A stretch of 64,000 nucleotides of DNA from Dendrolimus kikuchii. Its lineage: Eukaryota > Arthropoda > Insecta > Lepidoptera > Lasiocampidae. The DNA is taken from contig CM034412.1 in NCBI GenBank assembly GCA_019925095.2, positions 868,001 to 932,000 on the forward strand. Reading direction: 5' to 3'. Position numbers and translations under genes: made by a program. Below the pieces are notes generated by a model. That model had not been told where the DNA came from. It saw only the letters and a program-made list of their open reading frames with translations, and made no database searches. Numbering within the stretch: the first letter of the stretch is position 1; every line of letters begins with the position of its first letter. Positions 1 to 9,215 of this stretch are shown here, piece after piece.

Positions 1-66
1 ATTTTTGCTGCGCTATAACTGACACGCACTTGGCAGATTTATAATTGACAAAAAAACGCTGCACAG

Positions 67-279
67 ATACCGCACAGTCAGGAGCAATTCGGCAGTATAA
101 GGACGGACGTGCTGAAGTTGGCGAAGGGCAACATTTACCGGTCGCACGAGTCGTTCATTCGGTCGTTCGATCCAAAATGGCGGCAGGACGAGAACGTCAT
201 CCTGATCATGTCCGCCATCTTGCTTTTTGTTCCCGACCGGGCGAGGGTAGTTCACCGTGATGTCATCAAATTGGAACAG
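67..279 (+). CDS. Hr96: Nuclear receptor ligand-binding domain exon (HR96-like), penultimate coding exon
   Basis: Internal exon of a nuclear hormone receptor. In frame it reads IPHSQEQFGSIRTDVLKLAK and continues through an LLFVPDRARVVHRDVIKLEQ stretch, the helix 7-9 region of a nuclear-receptor ligand-binding domain; the F-x-PDR motif and the V-x-HRDVIKLEQ context are closest in my memory to the HR96/VDR-like (NR1I/NR1J) group. The acceptor is the CAG at 64-66 and the donor is CAG|GTATAC at 280, phase 0, matching the next exon. Upstream exons (DNA-binding zinc fingers) lie outside the window. Assignment to a nuclear receptor is firm; assignment to HR96 rather than another NR1 member is by recognition only. 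Confidence 0.82.
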
Positions 280-690
280 GTATACTATTGTCTCTTCTCA
301 TTCGCTTTAAAATAATGTTACGGGTTTGCGGGACTCGCGTTAAAATGCCGTTAGAATTATTATAGACTTTATTAGAACTAGAACTATATAAACACGTATA
401 AAACAGGTACAAATATAGCCAAACTCGTACTCTGTCAAGTACATTAAATTTTTAATTTTTTTAAATCAGCAAACAGATGAACGTTTCGTATTCGCAAGCT
501 ATGAATACGCTTGTTTAATATGTAAATAGTATACAAGGGATAAGTTTAGGATCATTCACAGACTTCCAGACCAGAGTAAATATGGGAGTTTATCTAAGAA
601 TCTTACGCTACTCGGTATCAAATTTGGTACTTCCATGATCACAACCCCCAGTTTAATTGTGAAACTATAGTATAATTTACTTTTTTTTAG

Positions 691-897
691 AATTCATACT
701 ATTACCTGCTCCGTCGATACTTAGAAAGCGTATATCCAGGGTGCGAAGCGAAATCGATATTCCTGAAACTGATCCAAAAGATTTTGGAACTTCGGAAGTT
801 TTCCGAAGAAGTGACAGATGTCTATTTAGACGTCAACCCCTTGGAGCCGCTGCTGATGGAGATTTTCGACCTGAAACATCACGCCGGTGGCGAATAG
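691..897 (+). CDS. Hr96: Nuclear receptor terminal exon with AF-2 helix (HR96-like)
   Basis: Last coding exon of the same receptor, joined in phase 0 after a 411-bp intron with a strong polypyrimidine acceptor (ttttttttag at 681-690). It encodes 68 residues, NSYYYLLRRYLESVYPGC at the start, then two helices and the C-terminal activation helix PLLMEIFDL followed by KHHAGGE and TAG. PLLMEIF is a classical AF-2/helix 12 signature, the coactivator-binding switch of ligand-regulated receptors. No canonical AATAAA was seen soon after the stop, so the 3' end is unresolved. HR96 acts in xenobiotic and lipid responses in insects (family knowledge). Confidence 0.82.
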   Translation, partial: NSYYYLLRRYLESVYPGCEAKSIFLKLIQKILELRKFSEEVTDVYLDVNPLEPLLMEIFDLKHHAGGE

Positions 898-1047
898 GGC
901 GTAAGCAGAAAGTATTTATTATTTTTACTCGGCATTTTTTATTTTAATTGAAAATATTTTTTAACGAATGTATAGCTCCGAAAGTCGAGCTGGCAATTTT
1001 CTAGTGATGTGAAATCGCATATCAAATAATCGATATCGATATTTTTT
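898..1047 (+). other. Probable 3' UTR of the receptor gene
   Basis: AT-rich stretch directly after the receptor stop codon, before the first inverted-repeat element. I see no further ORF and no clear AATAAA. Part of it (985-1050) resembles, in inverse orientation, the sequence at 19960-20040, so it may itself be partly repeat-derived. Confidence 0.3.
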
Positions 1048-1943
1048 ATGGTACCGTGAAATATGGCAACTTAACCTTATAGAGTGAGATCCCAGTCACC
1101 CCAGACTTACGTGATTTTAAGAAAGATGATTTTTTTAGGATGGGTAGTTTAACATAAACTTAGAAAGGAATGGATACTCGCTAAGCTGAAAGCGGGGCCG
1201 TTTTTCAGGTAGCAGGTATCAAAGGTGGAAAAAAAACCATGCTAACTTGACGTAAGTAATGTAGCAAGACTAGTTTTTACATATGTTATATATGATATGG
1301 TTGTAAACAAAGATATACAGTTGCCAGACACTTCCTGTGGGCCATAACTTTTGACACACTCTTTTAAAAATGTGGGAACTTGTCATTTTAGGAAGGCTGA
1401 ATTTTATATGTATTATCAAGTATAATATTTTCCAATGAGCCGGACAAATCTGACGGACCAAACATCCTGCCAGACTCGTTAAGAGTTCCGCTGTGTGAGA
1501 AGCGCGAGAGCATTAGAGCTTTATTCAAGCGTATAAGTAGAAATGAGATGCACTCTGACGCGTGAATATGTAAAATATATATACAATTTAAGTATAAATA
1601 ATATTAAATTGATTTGAATAATGCTCTCATAATTCAATAATCCGTTCCTTTCTAAGTTTATGTTAAACTACCGATCCTAAAGATTTCATCTTTCCTAAAA
1701 TCACGTAAGTTTGGGGTGACTGGGATCTTGGACTATTAATTATTGATCAATTTTCTTAATTATAGGCCTTCGACTTTTGTTTACAGCATACAATTACCTC
1801 TCACAAAATTATTTTTTCGAGCATATAACGTCACGTATGAATCATATGCTCAAAAAAGTAATTTTGTAATCTTGTAAACGAAAGTCGAGAACCTATAATG
1901 GCAGAATTGTCAACCGTTTATTAACTTACCATATTTCACGGTA
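1048..1943. mobile_element. Nested palindromic MITE-like elements
   Basis: Three inverted-repeat layers. Outer: taccgtgaaatatgg at 1049 is mirrored by ccatatttcacggta at 1928-1942. Middle: about 90 bp at 1084-1175 (starting gagatcccagtcacccca) is repeated inverted at 1642-1733 with high identity. A further hairpin at about 1762-1899 has ataggccttcgacttttg mirrored by aaagtcgagaacctat. No transposase ORF is visible, so these are non-autonomous elements. Confidence 0.6.
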
Positions 1944-2133
1944 CGAAAAATGAGAATAAAATGATCACTACCTTTTATATCTCTGGTAATATTTTCATAC
2001 ATACCCTCATCGAGTGTCTGATTAACTTGATTTTTAGAATCAATTATTATATTGTTTTTTTATAAATTTGAATATGATTGAAAGATAATGAAGAATACTA
2101 ATTCTTCATCCGTCCATATTCTTAAAAAAAAAA

Positions 2134-2655
2134 TGTGTTCTGGGACACATAGTAGAAGTGAAACTTCAACGGACAAGTGGTAAAACGAATCGCAACAAAA
2201 TTTTAACTTGAAGTTTTACGGGCAGGTTTTCAAATTGGACAAGTACATTAACAATCTGCCCGTAAAACTTCAAGTTAAAATTTTGTTGCCATTCGTTTTG
2301 CCACTTGTCTGTTGAAGTTTCACTTCTACTATGTGTCCCAGCACACATATCGATTTTTCGCAGATTTACTGCAAATTATCATTTGGTTAGATACATTTTA
2401 ATTACTTATTGCATTTTTTATTTAAACATATTTTATTTTATCAAACAAAAAAACTGAATTCGATCCGGAACCAAAAAACGCATTCATAGTATACTCTAAA
2501 ATTATGCCGCTTCTCACCACGTCAAGTCTAAATTTAGGCCGCTCCTCCACGCGTCCTTAACGCTTTTTCGTGACAGAAAAATCCTAAGACCCCCATCTAT
2601 ATAGAAGTTTCACTTCACAAACGTGTGCGTCTCGGGACGCCCGACAGAAGTGATA
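2134..2655. mobile_element. Repeat with a 92-bp-arm hairpin, second copy at 41968-42360
   Basis: 2134-2225 and 2256-2347 form a near-perfect inverted repeat (about 92-bp arms, 30-bp loop). The sequence to about 2655 continues as a repeat also present at 41968-42360, where the left arm is mostly deleted. Both copies contain agaagt(g/t)(a/t)(a/c)acttc-type motifs near the ends. Non-autonomous; superfamily not assigned. Confidence 0.6.
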
Positions 2656-3044
2656 ACTTAAACTAATCTAAGTTGAACTATTTAATATTGAAATTGTTTA
2701 ACTTAGAAAAGCTTAGGTTATTACTTAAATTTTATGTATATAGCGCGTGGGTTAGAGTGAGAGAGGAGGAGCCTGCCTACCGCTGCCGTATGCGTGAGAG
2801 AAAGGGAAGCGAGACAGACTGGCGCCGTAACGCGTTACGTAACGAAGCGGTATACCCTTCAAAAATTATCATCCATTCTCAACACGACAACTAGCCAAAA
2901 AGGTATTAGAAAATTGCGATATTGAAGGGATAAAATAATTGTTATAAATATCCTGTCAGTCAGACACTGAATAAGGCTATGTTTGGAAATATTAATTTAA
3001 ATAAAAATGTGGTAATAATTTAACTTTAATTTTAATTGAAATTA

Positions 3045-3565
3045 CTACAAAAAAGGCTCGATATTTCATTTTTTGTGGTATAATTATTATATTACTAAAA
3101 ATAAAATATCAAGGCTTTACCGCCATTTTATCGTAAGCGACATTTGGACCTAAGCATATTTTTTGTTGCAAAAGGTATTTCAAACTATTATTCTGTTACA
3201 AGGCTTTCAGTTTTAGTTAGGTAAGACCCTACTGAATCAACATTAACAAAAAAAAAGGAGTTTTTGGCGGGAACTGAAAGATGTTGTGCTGTGCAGTTTT
3301 ATTTTGTAAAAATGTGTAAAATTACTCTAAAATGAACAGTAGTTGTAGGATATTGATAGTTTTTGAGTAGTAATTATGAGTTTTTGTGAAAAATGTGAAC
3401 TGTATAGTCAAATGTGGCCTTTTGTTGAATAGCACTAGCTGATAACCTACAGTTCAGCTGTGCTACACATATGTTTGAAAAAATGAAGAAACTCCTAAGC
3501 CATAAAATCCAAAAAATATACTTAGGTCCAAATGTCGCTTACGATAAAATGGCGGTAAAGGCTCG
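3045..3565. mobile_element. Palindromic MITE carrying a family-B repeat
   Basis: Terminal inverted repeats of about 55 bp: aaggctttaccgccatttta at 3111 onward is mirrored at 3505-3560. The interior (3258-3500) is an inverse-orientation copy of the family-B repeat also found at 5290-5572, 15693-15968, 54640-54960 and 54970-55243. Confidence 0.6.
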
Positions 3566-4737
3566 ATATGTAAGTATATATAAACAAAAAAATAACTTTA
3601 TCGACACTTACGCCATCTATCTAAAGCAGATGTCGAGCGGATCCCTTTAAAGTAATATCCGAGTATAAACCGTTTTAACGTTTTACAATTCCGTGTACTA
3701 TTTTGTCAATTGTAATGTCAAAAGATTATTTTAAGTGTATATGTAAAATTGTTGTCCAAAAATGTGTTATTAAGGAATTCGTTATAAATGATTTCGGTTA
3801 CCGAGGCTTACTGGCGCACTCGTAGACCTTAAATTAAGTATTTTCGCATAACTTTTGGTGGAAACTTCAAAATAAATCTATTAAGTTATTTTCAAAAAAC
3901 GTATGAAATAGTTGTATTTTTGTTAAACAAGATATTTCTTTAAAACTGCCACAAAATTCCATTGTTTCCTGTTAGTCAAAAGCTTCCTATGTTTACAATA
4001 GATTTTATTTTTTACTCTATTAACTGTCGATTAATATAACCAGGAACTAAATCGCAGTTTAATGAAATACGTCTCCGAGTGCAACGGTTATTTATCATCA
4101 CAACTTAAACGATATCTTCCAAGATTTTACATATTATTATTATAGTAAAAAAAATTGACTTGCTCTGCATTCATAGACGATACGTAAAAATAAATTTAGA
4201 AATTGTTTATAAATTAACAAAATGTAAATAATTTTATTTAAGTTGTATTAAATACACGTTAAAATTATTGTATAAATAAATAATTGTTGTTATATTTTAA
4301 AAGAGTAAGAGAAATATTTTTTTAATATTGTTTAGATTATATCGATATCATTAGGTGCAATAATGTAAATGATCAAGGAAATAAATATAATTTGTTAATT
4401 CCTTCGTTTTATTTTTAAAATAACCCGCCATTTTTTACGCGGGGCTTTGACTCTATATCTTCTAAATCAACCGAGTGCATATCAGTCCTGTAGATAAATT
4501 AGGATCGGCAATGGTCTGTTTTCATTATTGAAATAAGCACAAACAAGGATATTAATATACTGGGGAGTTTCTTGCCGCTTCTTCTCCTTTACAGCATCAA
4601 CACGTTGCGAGGCGGTGTACATAGAATAGGAAGTAAAAATTAAATTTTAACTTACATGTATGACCTTCAAAAAGTGGTCTCCGGTGGAACTTATTTTGAA
4701 TAAAAACTTTTGAATTTGAATTACTATAATGTATTAG
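3566..4737. other. AT-rich intergenic DNA, no feature recognised
   Basis: No ORF, RNA gene or repeat family shared with the rest of the window was recognised here. Confidence 0.4.
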
Positions 4738-4870
4738 TCGAGCGTACATGACAAGAGTTATGAATGTCAAAGAAGCAAGTAAGGTGTGTAAGAATAAGCC
4801 TGAATGGCGCTCTGTTGTTCGTGCCTACCCCGCAAGGGAACTGGCGTGAAGTTATGTATGTATGTATAAT
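4738..4870 (+). mobile_element. 5'-truncated non-LTR retrotransposon 3' end with TATG tail
   Basis: Matches the last ~130 bp of the longer copy at 31258-31995, including the end of its reverse-transcriptase-element ORF ([14 protein letters not shown] then stop) and the tail gtgaagttatgtatgtatgt. Sense of the element is plus. Confidence 0.65.
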
Positions 4871-5289
4871 GTATTAGTATTACACGAATGAAAAAATTCA
4901 AGACATGAGAGGACAGAAGAATATATCAAAGCATGTGTTGTCAAAAAAATTCAAATGTAACATGACTTCTGAGGTGCCAGTGCCAAGTTACACGACCTCA
5001 TTTTAACAAGTCCACCCAATGAGATGTTCTGTAGACGTGAAAAACAAAAATGGATCCCCAAAGAGAGTAATAGAAAGAACCCCATTCAAAACCAACAACG
5101 CAGTAATCGGGATACTTTTTATCAATATACAAAACGCCGTAACCATCTAGATTTAGTACGTTGCAAGTTATGACGTAGATTCTATAATTAGTCAAATAGC
5201 GTATTAATTAATTAAAATTAGTTCCATCATGATACTTTAACCCTTAATTGGCCTGAAGGAGTATACCTCTCACATCCTTTATCGAATCT

Positions 5290-5572
5290 TTTTTTATGTT
5301 TAAGGCTTGACAACTAGGCCTTTAAGCCAGGCGCCGTTGTATTGTAGGCTACAATCGACGTCATTCAACGGAGTTCTTGTGAAAACTCGAAAGGCCATAT
5401 TTGGCTATATAGTTCACATTTCTAGCAAAAACACATAATTACTACTCAAAAACTATCAATATCCTACAACTATTGTTAATTTTAGAGTAATTTTACATAT
5501 TTTTAGAAAATAAAACTGCACAGCACATCGTCCCCTTTCAGTTCCCGCCAAAAACTCCTTTATCAAATCTCT
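5290..5572 (+). repeat. Family-B interspersed repeat, copy 2
   Basis: Begins gcttgacaactaggccttta and ends tttcagttcccgccaaaaac; near-identical copies occur at 15693-15968 and twice at 54640-55243, and inverted inside 3258-3500. No coding capacity. Confidence 0.7.
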
Positions 5573-6148
5573 AAGCCATAAAAGTTCGTGCTGTCCCACA
5601 ATATGTCACAATATAAACGCTAGAATAATATAGAATCACCTTACAGCGTGAAACGGAACGCAACTTCGTTTTATCTATGCATTGACATTTTTTGCGGATA
5701 TTAATTTCGTAATAATAAAGCATAAGCTATCGGTTGGAATAAATGAAAAAAAAACATGTCTCGAAAAACTACTCGTTTATTTGAATTAGTATTATTTGTA
5801 GTTTTTGAGTTATTTTATCATCTAACGTCTTTTATTTGCCAGTATTTATCATTGTTGTGTAATAATCGAACTGAAAAAAATGTGGGAATTATTATATTTG
5901 CGACCTTAGGAGACATTATTTACATAAAAATGTGTGAAACAGTTTTCGGTGTACTAACAACATTCTTTTACACTTGCGTATTTCAGAGAAAAGGTAGGTA
6001 CTTGATATTTCTAAATTTTTTTTTATTTTCCCCACCAGAAAAACATCCCACAGGGGTTTATATGCAAGCCAGGAAGCCTCTCTTGCTCCAGACCCAATTA
6101 AGGGTTGTTATTTTGATTATATCGTATTTAAACACCCACTTTTTATAG

Positions 6149-6851
6149 GCTACGTTCCATTAGAGTCAATTTATACTGGCGCAGAGTCGAAGCGCATCGA
6201 AGCGTCAAATTCTTTAGAACTAAAGCGAAGCCGCATCAATTCGCACTCTTTTACGTGTAGTAATGGGCATCAACAGCAGTGCTATTGAATTACTTGCCAG
6301 TTGGCTCTCGTGGCTGAAACGTGTGTAAAATGGTTGACATTCATCTTGCTGTGGTATGACTTGTATCGGAAGTTGAAGAAGAAAACGAAGAAAGAAGAAA
6401 AATAAATTTCCGACTGATGACGCGTAGGTTCGCTAGTGGGCGCATGGATACGCGAGAATGCGCGCGCACCAATCAGCGTTGTTCACGCAGAAGAATGCGC
6501 GCGTCTTTTTAAAATCTCAGAAGTAATGTGTGCGTTACGCTGTGGAGTTAAGGTTGAATTTGTTATATTCAGTTTTGGATAGACGCATCGAAGCGCTTCG
6601 ACTCTGCGCTAGTATAAATTGACCCTTAGACTCTCACAACGACCACGTTTGTTCCCGTTCCACTTGCTTGCCGGCGTTACCATCGTAAACCCAAGTGGTA
6701 CAGTTATTCGACCCACCTCTTGACGCGGGTCGTTGAGTGATCGAAAATGATGACGTCATTAGTGACGTTTTCGCCACGACCACAACGGCCGCGGTCGCCT
6801 TATGGAACGGCTAACGGAGCATTTTGGGCGTTATGAGCTACTAATGAAACG
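6149..6851. mobile_element. MITE (outer) containing a second MITE (inner, 6160-6629)
   Basis: Outer element: tacgttccattag at the left and ctactaatgaaacgcg at the right are inverted ends; a full relative without the insert lies inverted at 54094-54341. Inner element: about 43-bp inverted ends (agtcaatttatactggcgcagag at 6166 against ctctgcgctagtataaattgac at 6597-6623), flanked by TTA on both sides, which would suit a PIF/Harbinger-type insertion. The outer sequence is contiguous again on either side of the inner one. Confidence 0.6.
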
Positions 6852-7099
6852 CGCTGATAGTGTATATTGTTTCTAGAATTTATTGTTATATGTGTCAATT
6901 ATCTCCAGTGTTCTATAGGGGAGGAGACAACGAATGTGATAACGAATATTATCCCCCTTTATAATTTCTCAAAAACTAACTAAAAACGACTGTCATGTAG
7001 TGATTCGTACCTTCACGCGCCTGGCAACACGCGCATATCGACTTCTTAAATTACTCGCGAAATATCGTATGATAGTTCGTTAGACTTCTTAATTCGGCA

Positions 7100-7233
7100 A
7101 TGAAACATCACGCCACTTTTAAAAATGGCTTCCCCGCACCGCGCGAGGCGGAGGCCGGTTCGTCCTTCCGTCCCGCGCCTCCCCCTTGCTTGATGGTTTA
7201 TAAACCAACGTGCCCCCGGCGGGGCCCCATTCT
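7100..7233 (+). promoter_or_regulatory. GC-rich promoter-like segment with TATA motif
   Basis: A short GC- and CpG-rich island in otherwise AT-rich DNA, with a tttataaacc motif at 7198-7207. A Jockey fragment has inserted about 30 bp downstream of the TATA motif. It may be the promoter of the plus-strand exon at 8344. Function is inferred from composition only. Confidence 0.25.
7220..7233 (+). repeat. 14-bp target-site duplication, left copy
   Basis: cggggccccattct here is repeated exactly at 8142-8155, bracketing the truncated Jockey copy. Confidence 0.85.
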
Positions 7234-8141
7234 GGATTAGAACTTGCGCTTCAACCAGCATATCACTATAATTCGAAATAGAGCGCGATTTGTGATGGGT
7301 CGTTTAGCACCCATGATAGACAAACGAAGCAAAATGTCCCTCAGACACAAGCTTACTTTGTATAAAACATGCATCCGCCCGATCATGACATACGCGAGTG
7401 TGGTAATCGGCCATGCCAAGCCTGCCCTTTTAGATAAATTGCAAATCGCGCAGAACAAATTTATGCGCAGAGCCGTCGGTGCTCCACTCTATATGCGTAA
7501 CGTCGACCTCCACCGCGATCTGGAGCTTCCCTCCATCAAAAACTACATTACGTCGCTCTCGCGTAAGTATTTCGATCTCGCGCCGCACCATCGAAATCCG
7601 CTCGTCGTGTCCGCGTCCGATTATAAGCCTCGTCGAAAGAAAGGGCTGACCCGGATCAGTCCGCCTGCGATTAGGACGGTAAGCTGGCAGACACCGACAG
7701 ACAGACACAGACGGCGGCGTCCCAGACGCCGCCAATCAAGACCTCTTCACGTCCCCGCGAGGGACGCTAGGAGACATAGCCCCCCCCCCCCCCCCCCACA
7801 GGATAGACTAGGCGTGTTGCTGGGAAGTTTATTTCGCAGTTTCTTCTCTCCCAGCCATAACACGTTGCGAAACGGCAGTAAGATAGCGTAGGCCGCCGCG
7901 AACCGCCGATCCCGGCCCGCCGGAATCCTTCCCCTCGGGCTTTATATTACCCGTCGCCCGTTCTCAATTAGTGCTTTGTATCGCCCTATGGTGGGAATCA
8001 TTAAATTCATCCCCCTCTCATGGCAACAGTCCAGTCGAGGTAAAACTCCTTAGGGAGCTCCCTCGAGCAAGTTGCCCCAGAAACCCCGGTAAAGTTGTAA
8101 GGTCTCCGGCCAACAACATAAAGTCAAGTCCAATAACTTAA
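7234..8141 (+). mobile_element. 5'-truncated Jockey-clade LINE fragment
   Basis: Plus-strand copy of the ORF2 3' end and 3' UTR of the full-length element at 44939-50298. It opens with [20 protein letters not shown], homologous to the end of the RT domain, and runs to the shared 3' end (ataaagtcaagtccaataac). Relative to the full element it lacks the piece encoding [20 protein letters not shown] and has a long C homopolymer near 7780. Perfect 14-bp target duplications flank it. It is dead (truncated, frame-shifted). Confidence 0.88.
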
Positions 8142-8155
8142 CGGGGCCCCATTCT
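8142..8155 (+). repeat. 14-bp target-site duplication, right copy
   Basis: Exact match to 7220-7233. Confidence 0.85.
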
Positions 8156-8343
8156 TGACTCGAACAGCTGTGGCGTTTATTCTATCTTAAATTAAAGATA
8201 TTTATTTATTTGAATTTAGACTCAGTGCGTGCAATATGAAATCAGGTACGTAGTATTCCCTCTAGAACCTCTCTTTTCTTCTGCCATGGTAGTAAGGTTT
8301 CGTTTAGTAGCCCCCAAGATACTTTTTTTGTGTCAAAGGCACA

Positions 8344-8412
8344 ATGGCTGGAAGAACAGTGAAGGGAAAGTCAAGGTATGTTGTCGATGCAGGCGAAATA
8401 AAAACAAATCAG
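8344..8412 (+). CDS. Possible first coding exon of an unidentified gene
   Basis: ATG in a good insect context (cacaATGGC) followed by 23 codons, MAGRTVKGKSRYVVDAGEI then KTNQ, ending at CAG|GTAATT (donor at 8413, phase 0). A polypyrimidine tract and AG at about 8320-8337 could be the acceptor of a 5' UTR intron, with a CAG|GTACGT donor near 8243. I do not recognise the protein and found no following exon, so this may be a chance arrangement. Confidence 0.28.
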
Positions 8413-8746
8413 GTAATTATAATTTATTAATACATTCATTAACACCATTCTCGATCCGTGTCTTGTCCTAAGTTAAAAATTATACAATAATAGTTAAAGA
8501 AATTGAACAATAACAATTAAATATGATAAAATTCCAATGAAATCTTATTACAAATAATATTTAATTATATACTTTATACTATAAATAACTTATTGTGCGA
8601 GTGTTAACACATGTTTGAAGGTAAACAATGTATGTTTATGCATTTAAATCTTATGATATGTTGATTTGAACTTTGTCAACATGGTTGGAGGAAAGTTTAG
8701 CAGTACGATTTGAGATAGGCACCGTGTCAGATTAACGAGACAGGCG
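8413..8746. other. AT-rich, no feature recognised
   Basis: Would be intron if the exon at 8344 is real. Nothing else seen. Confidence 0.3.
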
Positions 8747-9215
8747 ACTAGATCGCGACACGAAACCAGACCGCGTCCCGCGACTCGAGACCGACTGCAT
8801 CCCGCGACTCGAGACCAGACGAGGATCCGCGACTTGAGACCAGACTGCGTTCGAGATCAGACCGCGTCCCGCGACTCGAGACCAGACCGCGTCCCGCGAC
8901 TCGAGATCAGACCGCGTCCCGCGACTCGAGACCAGACCGCGTCCCGTAACACGAGACCAGACCGCGTCCCGCGACTGGAGACCAGACCGCGTCCCGCGAC
9001 TCGAGACCAGACCGCGTCCCGTGACTCGAGACCAGACCGCGTCCCGCGACTCGAGACCAGACCGCGTCCCGTAACACGAGACCAGACCGCGTCCCGCGAC
9101 TCGAGACCAGATCGCGTCCCGCGACTAGAGACCAGACCGCGTCCCGCGACTCGAGACCAGACCGCGTCCCGCGACTCGAGACTACACCTCGTCCCGCGAC
9201 TCAAGACCAGGGAGC
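8747..9215. repeat. CpG-rich 25-bp minisatellite, about 18 units
   Basis: Head-to-tail units of gaccgcgtcccgcgactcga plus gacca (25 bp), slightly degenerate (some units read cgtaacacgag). Because 25 is not a multiple of 3 and the unit lacks stops, long open frames appear on both strands; these are repeat artefacts, not genes. Confidence 0.92.

Noticed and set aside
2673..2894. 73-codon plus-strand frame as a gene
   Set aside because: No recognisable domain, no splice or UTR support, and it lies among repeats.
8747..9215. CRISPR array
   Set aside because: Units are contiguous with no unique spacers, and the window is eukaryotic.
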